Below the pieces are notes generated by a model. The model was not told the DNA's origin, made no database searches, and was given only the letters and a program-made list of their open reading frames with translations. This document shows positions 7,255 to 16,166 of a DNA stretch of 33,022 bases, piece by piece. Each line of letters opens with the position of its first letter. Within the stretch, counting starts at the first letter, position 1. This stretch comes from SIG701 sp045611685 (GTDB lineage Bacteria; Bacillota; Clostridia; Oscillospirales; CAG-272). Both the position numbers and the translations under genes were made by a program. The DNA is taken from NCBI GenBank assembly GCA_045611685.1, contig JAZKXO010000070.1:1-33022 (forward strand). Reading direction: 5' to 3'.

Positions 7255-7267
7255 TAGGGATTTTCAT

Positions 7268-7298
7268 AAAAAAACACGGGGCAGAAACTGCCCCGTGT
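7268..7298 (-). terminator. Intrinsic terminator of the aldolase gene
   Basis: Eleven-base stem ACACGGGGCAG / CTGCCCCGTGT (7288-7298 with 7274-7284 in minus-strand reading) with a 3-base loop, followed by seven T on the minus strand. Confidence 0.92.
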
Positions 7299-7315
7299 GT
7301 GCGTTATTTCGTAAA

Positions 7316-8179
7316 TTACGCCTTGCCGACGGAACCGAACAGCTCCATCTTCTCGCGCACGGTCTCCTTGATTGCCTCAACGCCGGGAGCGAGAAGCTTT
7401 CTCGGGTCAAAGCCCTTGCCGGAGAGATCCTTGCCTTCTTCTACGTACTTGCGTACGGCGGCGGCGAAGGTGAGCTGGCACTCGGTGTTTACGTTGATCT
7501 TGGAAACGCCGAGGGAGATTGCCTTCTTGATCATATCAGCGGGGATACCCGTACCGCCGTGGAGAACGAGCGGCATCTCGCCGACAGCCTTGTTTACAGC
7601 CTCGAGAACGTCGAAGCGGAGACCCGGCCAGTTTTCCGGATACTTGCCGTGGATATTGCCGATGCCGGCAGCCAGCATCGTAACGCCGAGGTCGGCGATT
7701 TTTTTGCACTCTTCGGGATCGGCGCATTCGCCCATGCCGACGACGCCGTCTTCCTCGCCGCCGATAGCGCCAACCTCTGCTTCGAGCGACAGGCCCTTTT
7801 CATTCGTGATCTTCACGAGTTCGAGCGTTTTCTGAATGTTTTCCTCGATCGGGTAGTGCGAGCCGTCGAACATAACGGAGGAGAAGCCTGCGTTAATGCA
7901 TGCGAGAGCGGCGTCGTAGGAGCCGTGGTCGAGGTGGAGTGCTACGGGAACGGTGATGCCGAGATTTTCGATCATGCCGTTTACCATACCGACGATGGTG
8001 GTGTAGCCGCACATGTATTTGCCTGCGCCCTCGGAAACGCCGAGGATAACGGGGGATTTGAGTTCTTCAGCGGTCTGAAGGATCGCCTTGGTCCACTCGA
8101 GGTTGTTGATGTTGAACTGACCGACAGCGTAGTGACCGGCGCGTGCCTTAGTCAGCATTTCCTTTGCAGAAACGAGCAT
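7316..8179 (-). CDS. fba: Class II fructose-bisphosphate aldolase
   Basis: 287 residues from the ATG at 8179, chosen over the upstream frame extension because GGGAGG lies 8-10 bases before it. Family marks: LVSAKEMLTKARAGHYAVGQFNINN at the N-terminus, the LHLDHG motif with catalytic Asp84 and zinc-ligand His85, MFDGSHYP, LEAEVGAIGGEEDG, and the LHGGTGIP and GVSKINVNTE phosphate/metal-binding segments. It cleaves fructose-1,6-bisphosphate to dihydroxyacetone phosphate and glyceraldehyde-3-phosphate in central glycolysis. Tagatose-bisphosphate activity is possible within this class, but no tagatose or galactitol genes are nearby. Single-gene transcript with a strong promoter and terminator, as expected for a highly expressed glycolytic enzyme. 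Confidence 0.95.
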   Translation of the reverse strand: MLVSAKEMLTKARAGHYAVGQFNINNLEWTKAILQTAEELKSPVILGVSEGAGKYMCGYTTIVGMVNGMIENLGITVPVALHLDHGSYDAALACINAGFSSVMFDGSHYPIEENIQKTLELVKITNEKGLSLEAEVGAIGGEEDGVVGMGECADPEECKKIADLGVTMLAAGIGNIHGKYPENWPGLRFDVLEAVNKAVGEMPLVLHGGTGIPADMIKKAISLGVSKINVNTECQLTFAAAVRKYVEEGKDLSGKGFDPRKLLAPGVEAIKETVREKMELFGSVGKA

Positions 8180-8230
8180 ATATTTTTCCTCCCAAGAAAA
8201 AAGGTTAATAGAAATTTTTGGTCCACAGAT

Positions 8231-8259
8231 ATTATACCCCAAAACAAAGGAAAGTGCAA
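8231..8259 (-). promoter_or_regulatory. Promoter of fba
   Basis: Minus-strand TTGCAC (8259-8254) and TATAAT (8236-8231) with a 17-base spacer. The start would be near 8224, giving a leader of about 45 bases. Confidence 0.88.
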
Positions 8260-8303
8260 GACTTTTCGTTAAATCCCGTATTTTTTACGAATTTTCCGAA
8301 AAA

Positions 8304-8336
8304 GTCCCGTTTTTGGGACAGGATTTATGATATAAT
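8304..8336 (+). promoter_or_regulatory. Extended -10 promoter and small hairpin before the queG-addB-addA operon
   Basis: TATAAT at 8331-8336 is preceded by TG at 8328-8329, an extended -10, and there is no good -35. GTCCCGTTTTTGGGAC at 8304-8319 forms a short hairpin over the -35 region and may affect expression. Its role is not known. Confidence 0.6.
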
Positions 8337-8368
8337 AGTAAAAAAGACGAACGAGGGGAGGGATACGT

Positions 8369-9205
8369 ATGACGCTGGGTGCATTCTTTCGCGGCGAGGG
8401 GATTGAACTTTTTGCCGCGGTGCCGCCCTCGGCGCTCACCCTTCGTATGCCGCGCCTTCTTGACGGATTTGAGAACCCCCGCTCCGTCGTCTTCGCCGCG
8501 ATCCCGTACTGTACGAAGGATCGGGCGGGTGCAAACCTCGCGCGCTTTGCCCGCGTCCGTGATTATCACGCGTATGCAAAGGATTTGGGCGAGCGGGCGA
8601 TCGCGTGTCTTTGCCTGAGATACCCCGATCTTACCGCCCGCGCGTTTGCCGATCACTCCCCGTTTGACGAGGTTTTGGGGGCGGCGGCGGCAGGCATCGG
8701 CATCCTCGGTGACAACCGACTGCTCATTACCGAAAAATATTCGTCGTACGTGTTTCTGTTCTCTCTCGTTACCGATCTTCCCGTCGAGGTGATCGTCGCC
8801 GAGGGAATCCCGGTGGGGGACGGCGAGATCAAGACGTGCCATCACTGCGGTGCGTGTCGCCTTGCCTGCCCCGGCTCGTGCATCGGCACCGATCGCGTAA
8901 CGTGTGCGTCCGCGATCAGCCAAAAGAAGGGCGCTCTGTCTCCGGAAGAGATCGAAATTCTCAAAAAATCCACCGCCGCGTGGGGATGCGATGCGTGCGC
9001 CGAGGCGTGCCCGTACACGAAAGCCGCCCGCGAGAGGGGCACGGTTTACACGCCGATTCCGTATTTTGGAGAGCACGTTCTCGGGGGTGTAACCCCCGCC
9101 GATATCGAGCGGATGACCGATGAAGAATACCGCTCGTACGCCTTCGGCTGGCGAAAAAAGGACGTACTTATCAGAAATCTTACGCTTTGGGAGGGAAGAG
9201 AATGA
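8369..9205 (+). CDS. QueG-like double 4Fe-4S cluster protein
   Basis: 278 residues; ATG with GGGGAGGG upstream. Two ferredoxin-type clusters are visible: C157-x2-C160-x2-C163-x3-C167-P and C207-x2-C210-x3-C214-P, arranged as in epoxyqueuosine reductase QueG, the cobalamin-dependent last step of queuosine synthesis. The N-terminal part (RNL-type substrate/cofactor domain, around AIPYC...RDYHAYAKDLG) also fits that family. Bacillus QueG is about 380 residues with a C-terminal HEAT-like region that is absent here, and no other queuosine genes are in view. It could be a short QueG or a reductase of unknown substrate. It overlaps addB by ATGA, so it is co-transcribed and probably translationally coupled with the repair genes. 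Confidence 0.7.
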   Translation: MTLGAFFRGEGIELFAAVPPSALTLRMPRLLDGFENPRSVVFAAIPYCTKDRAGANLARFARVRDYHAYAKDLGERAIACLCLRYPDLTARAFADHSPFDEVLGAAAAGIGILGDNRLLITEKYSSYVFLFSLVTDLPVEVIVAEGIPVGDGEIKTCHHCGACRLACPGSCIGTDRVTCASAISQKKGALSPEEIEILKKSTAAWGCDACAEACPYTKAARERGTVYTPIPYFGEHVLGGVTPADIERMTDEEYRSYAFGWRKKDVLIRNLTLWEGRE

Positions 9206-12200
9206 AACATTCGGAACCGATCCGTTTTCTTCTCGGCCGCGCAGGAAGCGGCAAATCCACCGCTGTTCTCGCACGGATCGCCGACGCGATCCGCGAAAAG
9301 AAGCGCGTCTATCTCATCGTGCCCGAGCAAGAGGCGGTACTCTTTGACGACAGATGCGCCCGTACTCTCCCGAAGGACGCCGCGTTGTATCTGGAGATCG
9401 TCAGCTTCAAACGCCTTTCGAACCTCGTCGGAAGAACGGCGGGCGGACTTTCCTATCACTACATAACGAAGGGCGGTAAATCCGCCCTTATGTGGAGCGC
9501 ACTGCGCACCCTCGCGCCCGCGCTTCGGGTGTACGGCGGTGCGAGAGCGGACCGCGCCGTCCCTGCACTCCTCGGCGCCGTGTCCGAGATGAAGCGGTGC
9601 GCCGTTTCCCCCGCCGATCTTATGACGGCGGCAGAGACGCTCAGCGAGGATCCCGAGTGCACGCACATTGCCGACCGCGCACGCGATCTGTCGCTTCTGA
9701 CGGCTTCCTACGAAACGCTTCTTCACGCCTCGTACGACGACGCGGAGGACGAGCTTTCGCATCTCGCCGAGCGCCTTTCAGAGACGGATTTTTTCCGCGG
9801 AAGCACCGTCTTTGTCGATTCGTTCTTTTCCCTCACGCCGGTGGAGAACGAGGTCGTGTGCGAAGCATTCCGTAAAGCGGACGGCGTGACCGTTACGTTT
9901 GCCTGTCTCCCCGACGACGGGGATGCACCGCACCTCTCGGCACCGTACGGCTTTTTCACCGCCATGCGAAAGTGCGCCGATCGCGCGGGTAGGGAATACG
10001 TCATCGACACCTTCACCGAGAACCGCCGCGCTTCGTCGGCGGAGATCTCGTATCTTGAAAAGAATCTGTGGGATTTTACTGCACCGCCGATGGAAGCCGC
10101 GCACCGCGCGGATTCCGTTCGCGTGATCGAAGCCGCCGATCGGTACGCCGAGGCGGAGGCGGTCGCAAAACGGATCACGGAGCTCGTGAAGGGCGGCGCG
10201 AAATACAGTGATATCGCCGTCATCGCCCGTCGGATGGATCCGCTTCGCGGTATTCTCGATACGGCGCTCGCCCGAAACGGGATCCCGTATTTCCTCTCCG
10301 CGAGATCGGATATTGATACGCGTCCCGCCGCGAGAATGCTTCTCTCGGCGCTCGCCGTCGCCTCGGGCGGATTTCGGCGCGAGGACGTGCTGCTTCTCGC
10401 GAAAACGGGGCTTTGCGGTCTTACCGATGACGAATCGGATGCGCTCGAGGCGTATACCGAAACGTGGCACATACGGGGGGCGCGCGCGTTTGATACGCCG
10501 TGGAATATGAACCCCGACGGCTACGTCGCGACCGTTTCCAAAAGAGGCGAAAAGCTCCTCTCGCTCGCAAACGGCGCGCGCGAAAAGATCATCCCGCCGC
10601 TTTCCCGCTTTGTGTCCGTGTTTGAAAGCGGTACCGCCGCCGTGCCCGCCATTTCCAGGGCTCTTTACGAACTGCTTTGCGATTATGGCGTGTGGGATTC
10701 TCTTCGGACGGAATCGAACCGCCTTTCCAAAAAGGACAGCCGTGCCGCCGCCGAGTGCGCACAGCTTTGGGGCATCCTTATGGATTGCCTTGACACCCTC
10801 GCCCGTACGCTCCCTGAGGCACGCGCCGATGCATCCACGTATGCGGCGCTTCTCCGTCAGGTGCTCGGTGCCGCGCACGTAAGCGCGATCCCCGGCGGTG
10901 TCGATGAGGTTACCGTCGGTGAGGCACATCTCGTCCGGCTCGGAGATATCCCCCACGTGATCATCGTCGGTGCCGTCGAGGGCGAGTTCCCCGGCGTGCC
11001 GACGGACGACGGATTCTTCACCGATACGGATCGTATCCGCCTGGAGGGCGCGGGCATCGTTCTGTCCGGCACGTCGGACGATCGGATGAAGGAGGAACTG
11101 TTCTGGTTTTACCGTGCGGTGTCTCTGCCGCACGACACGCTTACGGTGTTCTTGCCGAAGTCGGACGGCGCGGGTGCGCTCGTCCCGTCGATGGGTGCCG
11201 AGCGGATCCTTTCGCTGCTCCCTCATATAGAAAAAGAGGACTTTGACGCCCTCCCGATACACGAAAAAATATTCTCCGAGGCATCCGCCCGCGCCGCCGT
11301 GCGCCGTGCCGATGAGATCACGAAAGCGGCGCTCGCCGCCATCGGCTATGATAACGGGGCGGTGTCCTCCATGCCGATCAGCGCCAAGGGTGAATCCGTC
11401 ACAGAGGAGACGGCGCGCATGCTTTTCCCGAGGGAGGTCTCCCTCACACAGTCCAGACTGGATTCGTACGTTCTCTGCCGCTTCGGTTACTACGCGAAGT
11501 ACGTAGCTAAGCTCGACGAGCCGAAAGAGGCGCAGCTTACCGCTGTAAACGTCGGTACGTTCGTCCACCGCGTGTTTGAGCTGTTCTTCGAGCGGCTCGG
11601 CGACCGACCGCTGCCCTTGCGGTCCGACGAGCTCACCGCCCTCGCCGACGAGATCGTCGAAAAATGCGTCTCGGAGATCGTCCCCGGCGGCGAAAACAAG
11701 GGGCGCGCGGCATATCTGTTCACGCGCCTGAAACGGTGCACGATGCCGATGCTCCGATCGCTTTCGGCGGAGTTTGCACAGAGCAAATTCCGTCCCGTGC
11801 GGTTCGAACTCCCCGTCGGCACGGGGGACCCCGCGGGCGTCCCTTCGATGGAGATCCCGCTTTTGGACGGGCGCGGCGTCTCTCTTCGCGGTACGGTTGA
11901 CCGCCTGGACACGTGGCGCGACGGGGAGAACACCTACGTCCGCGTTGTCGATTACAAAACGGGGGCCAAAAAGTTCTCGCCCGAGGACGTGAAGATCGGG
12001 CTGAACGTACAGCTTTTGCTCTATCTTTTTTCCGTGCTCCGTGCACCGAAGGGTGAATTTCGCGATTCGATCACCGGCGGTACGGGAGAAATTCTTCCCG
12101 CAGGCGCGCTCTATTTCAGCGCCCGTCCGGGGGAGAACAGCTCCGATATCATGCTCTCAGCCGAGGATGCCGCACGCCTCGCCGAGGGAAACGTAGAAAG

Positions 12201-12504
12201 AAGCGGAATTCTCCTCGCTGACGAGCGCGTTCTTTCGGCACAGGAGGCCGATCTTCAGGGAAAATTCATCCCCGTGAAGAAAAAGAAGGACGGTACGTTC
12301 GGGGGATACGCCGTGACGCCCGCCGAGATCGACGCCCTTGAAACGGAGATGCGCGAGACGATCGCGGGTATCGCCCTTGAGATGGCGTCGGGTGACGCGC
12401 GTGCACTCCCGCGCGATCCGGCACAGATCCACGGGCAGAACCCTTGCGAATACTGTAAAATGAAGCCCGTCTGTCGGGCGGAGATCGGAAAGGAGGCGCT
12501 CTGA
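9202..12504 (+). CDS. addB: ATP-dependent helicase/deoxyribonuclease subunit B
   Basis: 1100 residues from the ATG at 9202, which overlaps the queG-like stop as ATGA and has GGGAGGGAAGAG just upstream. Walker A GRAGSGKST lies at residues 12-20. The C-terminal RecB-like nuclease domain has D917-Y918-K919 in VVDYKTG. Four cysteines fit the AddB iron-sulphur staple: C759, then C1082-x2-C1085-x5-C1091 near the end. AddB pairs with AddA to process double-strand breaks for RecA loading, cutting at Chi. The adjacent addA starts one base after this stop. Length and order are standard for Firmicutes, and all expected motifs are present. Confidence 0.95.
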   Translation: MKHSEPIRFLLGRAGSGKSTAVLARIADAIREKKRVYLIVPEQEAVLFDDRCARTLPKDAALYLEIVSFKRLSNLVGRTAGGLSYHYITKGGKSALMWSALRTLAPALRVYGGARADRAVPALLGAVSEMKRCAVSPADLMTAAETLSEDPECTHIADRARDLSLLTASYETLLHASYDDAEDELSHLAERLSETDFFRGSTVFVDSFFSLTPVENEVVCEAFRKADGVTVTFACLPDDGDAPHLSAPYGFFTAMRKCADRAGREYVIDTFTENRRASSAEISYLEKNLWDFTAPPMEAAHRADSVRVIEAADRYAEAEAVAKRITELVKGGAKYSDIAVIARRMDPLRGILDTALARNGIPYFLSARSDIDTRPAARMLLSALAVASGGFRREDVLLLAKTGLCGLTDDESDALEAYTETWHIRGARAFDTPWNMNPDGYVATVSKRGEKLLSLANGAREKIIPPLSRFVSVFESGTAAVPAISRALYELLCDYGVWDSLRTESNRLSKKDSRAAAECAQLWGILMDCLDTLARTLPEARADASTYAALLRQVLGAAHVSAIPGGVDEVTVGEAHLVRLGDIPHVIIVGAVEGEFPGVPTDDGFFTDTDRIRLEGAGIVLSGTSDDRMKEELFWFYRAVSLPHDTLTVFLPKSDGAGALVPSMGAERILSLLPHIEKEDFDALPIHEKIFSEASARAAVRRADEITKAALAAIGYDNGAVSSMPISAKGESVTEETARMLFPREVSLTQSRLDSYVLCRFGYYAKYVAKLDEPKEAQLTAVNVGTFVHRVFELFFERLGDRPLPLRSDELTALADEIVEKCVSEIVPGGENKGRAAYLFTRLKRCTMPMLRSLSAEFAQSKFRPVRFELPVGTGDPAGVPSMEIPLLDGRGVSLRGTVDRLDTWRDGENTYVRVVDYKTGAKKFSPEDVKIGLNVQLLLYLFSVLRAPKGEFRDSITGGTGEILPAGALYFSARPGENSSDIMLSAEDAARLAEGNVERSGILLADERVLSAQEADLQGKFIPVKKKKDGTFGGYAVTPAEIDALETEMRETIAGIALEMASGDARALPRDPAQIHGQNPCEYCKMKPVCRAEIGKEAL

Positions 12505-12505
12505 T

Positions 12506-15500
12506 ATGCCGTCGCCCGTATGGACGCCCGCCCAAAAGGCGGCGATCGGGTACGAGGGGAGAAATCTCCTTTTGTCCGCCGCCGCGGGATCGGGTAAGAC
12601 CGCTACGCTCACCGAGCGCATTGTCTCGCTTCTGACCGCCCCCGATTCGACCGCCGAGATCTCAAGGATGCTCGCGGTTACGTTTACCCGCGCCGCCGCC
12701 GCCGAGCTCAAGGAGCGGATCGGCCGGGCGCTCCGTGAAGCGATTGCCGAGAGCGGTGCAAACGCGCGTCTGTCGCGCCAGCTCTCTGATCTCGGCCGCG
12801 CCGAGATCACGACGATCCACGCGTTTTGCCTTCACATACTCCGTCCGTATTTTGCCGAGCTTTCGCTCCCCGCGGGCTTTTCCATCGCGGAGGAGGCGGA
12901 GATAAAAACGCTCTCAAAGGAAGTCATGTCGGACGTTATCACCTCGTTTTTTACCGAGGGGGAAGCGGATTTTCTCCTTCTCGCCGATACGCTCTCGTCT
13001 GCCAGGAACGAATCGTCCCTCGACGGGGTGCTCCTCGATCTTGCAAAATCGCTTTCGGCATACGGCAAGGATGCGGGCGATCTGAAAAGCCTCGCTTATG
13101 ATCTCGCCCGTATGACCGCGTTTTTCGATAGCGCCGCCGGCGCGGGCACACGTGTGCGCACCCTTCGCTTTGCCGCGCATTACCGCGCGTACTTCGCGGA
13201 TGTGTGTGCGGAATTTTCAAAGGACGAGCTCTTTGCCGCCCGCTATCTTCCCGCCGCCGAGGCAGCCTACGCCCTTTCGGATACGCTGTACGATGCCGCC
13301 CGCCGCGGGGATTACGACGGCTGCAGGGAAGCGCTTCTCGCATACGATCCGCCAAAACTCGGCGTCGTTCGGGCGGAGAATCAGACGGTGACAAGCCTTG
13401 GCTTCAAGGCGGCACGCGATGCGTTCAAGGAGGAGATCGCCCGCCTCAAAACGCGCAGCTTTGCGCTCACCGAAGAGGAGACGGCCGCCGTCTGCCGCCG
13501 TACCGCCGAGGTGTCTCTCGCCGCCGCCCGCGTGCTCGAAAGATATTTTGACGAGCTCTCCGAGCGAAAAAAAGAGCGCGGCGTCGTGGATTTCGCCGAT
13601 CTTGAAATGCTCGCCGTCCGTCTTCTCGTAGGGGAGGACGGTGAGCCCACGCCCGCCGCCCGTGAGATCGCGGCGCGGTACGATTACATCTTTATCGACG
13701 AGTATCAGGACACCAACTACGCGCAGGACGCGATTTTCCGTGCGATATCCCAAAACTGCCGCCGCTTTATGGTCGGCGATATCAAGCAGAGCATCTACCG
13801 ATTCCGCGGCGCGGAGCCGGAGGTGTTCGCGGGCTACCGACGGATCTTTCCTCCCTTGTCGGCAGAGAATCCGTCGCCTGACGCGTCGATTTTCATGCGG
13901 GAGAATTTCCGCTGTGATAAAACGGTCGTCGATTTCGTGAACCTCGTCTCAAGACACGTCTTCTCGCGCGGCACGATCCCCTTCACGAAGGACGACGAGC
14001 TCGCCTTTTCAAAATCCGTGCCCGAGGGGTACGAGCCACATCCCGTCGAGATCGCGCTTCTTTCGAAAAACTCCGAGGAGGAGGGGTATATCCCCGAGCC
14101 CGCGTACGTCGCCGAACGGATCGCCCATCTTCTCAAATTCGGCCGCCGTGCCGACGGCGCACCGATTACGCCTTCGGATATAGCGATCCTCCTCCGCTCA
14201 CCGGGCTCGGATGCCGCCGCCTTTGCCGAGGCGATCGAAAGACGCGGGATCCCCGTCAAAAGCCAGGTGAAGGCGTCCCTTTACACCCAGCCGGAGGTGT
14301 TGTACGTCCTGTCTATCCTCCGTGCCGTAGATAATCCCGGGCGCGATATTGATCTCGCCGCCGCCATGCGCGGGCCGGTGTTCGGCTTCACGCTCGATGA
14401 TCTCGTTCGCATCCGTCGGACAACGCCTGCAGGCTCGCTTTGGGATGCGGTGCGCACGGCGGCAGGTCTGCTGCCGCCTGACGGTGAGGGTGGCGGGGAT
14501 GCCCCCGACGAATCCCTCGCCGAAAGATGCCGCGCCTTTTCGGAGGATCTGACGGCGCTTCGCACCGATGCGCGCGGCATGCGCGCGGATGCGCTCATCC
14601 TGAAGCTGTATGCCGAGACGGGCATCGAGGCGATCGCCGCCGCCGATGCCGAGCGCGATCCCTACTTTGCCGAAGCGAATCTCCGTGCCCTCTACGACGC
14701 CGCCCGCGTGTTCGAAAACGGGCGCGGCGGCGGGCTGTACCCGTTTCTTAAAACGGTCGAGGCCGCCGTGGAAGAGGGAGAATCCGCACCCGCGGATGAC
14801 GGCACGCCCGCCGTCCGCATCATGAGCATTCACCAGTCGAAGGGACTTGAGTTCCTCGTGTGCTTCCTCTCCCGCGCGGACAAGGGACGCAACACGAGAG
14901 ATATGACAGCGTCGCTTCTCTTTGATCCCGCGCTCGGCGCGGTCATGCGCCTGACCGACGAGGGCGGACTCGTCCGCTGTGATACGCCCGTGCGCCGCTC
15001 CGTCGTCGCCGCCGCTCTTGATGCCGCGATCGAGGAGGAGATGCGTATTCTTTACGTGGCGCTCACCCGCGCCCGTGAAAGGCTCATCGTCAGTGCCGCC
15101 GTGTCAAGTCCCGAGGAGATGGCAAGTGCGGCCGAGGACAACCCCGCCGCGCCGTATTTTACCGAGGAGACGGTGTTCACCGCCCCCAATTACATCACGT
15201 GGATCGTAAACGCCATCGCGGAATCAAATTTGAGGGGCGAGGACACGTCGTCAGCCGTCATCACCGTTGTCCGTGCCGCGGACGGTACCGAAGGCGAAGC
15301 GGCTGAAGCTCCGGCGGAGGCCGAAGTGCCCGCGATCGACGGGGGCGCGATCGAGGCGATGGCAAAGCGGATTTTGGAGCGTGTGCGGCTCGACTACCCT
15401 TGGCGGCATCTCGCGAGCGTTCCCGCGAAGCTGACCGTCTCCACGCTCTACCCCGGCATCCTCGATGACGAAGGGGAGAGTGCCGTCGGGGACCCGCTTT

Positions 15501-16111
15501 CCCAAATGGGCGAAAGAAACGCGCCGCCTGCGTTCCTATCGGGCAAGACGGAACTTGAGGCATCGTTCGCCGGCACGGCAACGCACGTCTTTCTCCAGTT
15601 TGCCGATTTCGATCGGCTCCGTGAGAACGGTGCCGCCGCCGAGCGCGATCGGATGCTCCGCGCGGGATTTTTTACAAAAGAGATGGCGGACGCCGTCCGA
15701 ATGGACGAGATCGCCCGTTTTGTAGGGAGCGATCTGTTCGGGCGTATGCTCCGCGCCACGTGGATAAAAAGAGAATTCCGCTTCAACGCGATCCTCCCCG
15801 CCGCCGATTTCACGACGGACGAGGCGCTCAAAAAAGAGCTTCGCGCGGCGAAAACGGAGATCACCGTGCAGGGCGTCATCGACGCCTTGTTCGAGGACGA
15901 GGATGGCAAGATCGTTTTGGTCGATTACAAAACGGATCGCCTGACGAAAGAGGAGATCGCCGACGAAAGTCTCGCGGCGGCAAAGCTCGTTTCGCGCCAT
16001 AAGGAGCAGCTCGGCTATTATCGCGCCGTGTGTGCGGATATGCTCGGACGACCGGTCGATGCGTGCCTTATCTACTCCTTGCCGCTCGGCGGCACGGTGG
16101 ACGTACCGTAA
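12506..16111 (+). CDS. addA: ATP-dependent helicase/nuclease subunit A
   Basis: 1201 residues; AAAGGAGG precedes the ATG and lies inside the end of addB. UvrD/Rep-type superfamily 1 helicase motifs: Walker A AAGSGKT (residues 26-32), TFTRAAAAELKERI (motif Ia), FIDEYQDTN with D398-E399 (Walker B), GDIKQSIYRFRGA (motif III), SIHQSKGLEF (motif V) and YVALTRARERL (motif VI). The C-terminal nuclease carries D1140-Y-K in VLVDYKTDR. AddA is the motor subunit of AddAB, unwinding and resecting broken DNA. Length is slightly below the ~1230 residues usual in Bacillus. Last gene of the queG-like-addB-addA operon, ending in a strong terminator. Confidence 0.96.
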   Translation: MPSPVWTPAQKAAIGYEGRNLLLSAAAGSGKTATLTERIVSLLTAPDSTAEISRMLAVTFTRAAAAELKERIGRALREAIAESGANARLSRQLSDLGRAEITTIHAFCLHILRPYFAELSLPAGFSIAEEAEIKTLSKEVMSDVITSFFTEGEADFLLLADTLSSARNESSLDGVLLDLAKSLSAYGKDAGDLKSLAYDLARMTAFFDSAAGAGTRVRTLRFAAHYRAYFADVCAEFSKDELFAARYLPAAEAAYALSDTLYDAARRGDYDGCREALLAYDPPKLGVVRAENQTVTSLGFKAARDAFKEEIARLKTRSFALTEEETAAVCRRTAEVSLAAARVLERYFDELSERKKERGVVDFADLEMLAVRLLVGEDGEPTPAAREIAARYDYIFIDEYQDTNYAQDAIFRAISQNCRRFMVGDIKQSIYRFRGAEPEVFAGYRRIFPPLSAENPSPDASIFMRENFRCDKTVVDFVNLVSRHVFSRGTIPFTKDDELAFSKSVPEGYEPHPVEIALLSKNSEEEGYIPEPAYVAERIAHLLKFGRRADGAPITPSDIAILLRSPGSDAAAFAEAIERRGIPVKSQVKASLYTQPEVLYVLSILRAVDNPGRDIDLAAAMRGPVFGFTLDDLVRIRRTTPAGSLWDAVRTAAGLLPPDGEGGGDAPDESLAERCRAFSEDLTALRTDARGMRADALILKLYAETGIEAIAAADAERDPYFAEANLRALYDAARVFENGRGGGLYPFLKTVEAAVEEGESAPADDGTPAVRIMSIHQSKGLEFLVCFLSRADKGRNTRDMTASLLFDPALGAVMRLTDEGGLVRCDTPVRRSVVAAALDAAIEEEMRILYVALTRARERLIVSAAVSSPEEMASAAEDNPAAPYFTEETVFTAPNYITWIVNAIAESNLRGEDTSSAVITVVRAADGTEGEAAEAPAEAEVPAIDGGAIEAMAKRILERVRLDYPWRHLASVPAKLTVSTLYPGILDDEGESAVGDPLSQMGERNAPPAFLSGKTELEASFAGTATHVFLQFADFDRLRENGAAAERDRMLRAGFFTKEMADAVRMDEIARFVGSDLFGRMLRATWIKREFRFNAILPAADFTTDEALKKELRAAKTEITVQGVIDALFEDEDGKIVLVDYKTDRLTKEEIADESLAAAKLVSRHKEQLGYYRAVCADMLGRPVDACLIYSLPLGGTVDVP

Positions 16112-16112
16112 T

Positions 16113-16144
16113 AAAAAACGGATGCCCTCGGGCATCCGTTTTCT
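16113..16144. terminator. Bidirectional terminator between addA and the DUF4173 gene
   Basis: Thirteen-base stem AAAACGGATGCCC / GGGCATCCGTTTT (16115-16127 with 16130-16142). It has T residues on the plus strand and an A run giving a T tract on the minus strand, so it serves both convergent genes. Confidence 0.9.
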
Positions 16145-16166
16145 TTTGTTTTCTTTGAGGGGGACG

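Noticed and set aside
9778..11568. 596-codon minus-strand frame inside addB
   Set aside because: A GC-rich shadow frame; addB is intact across it with all expected motifs.
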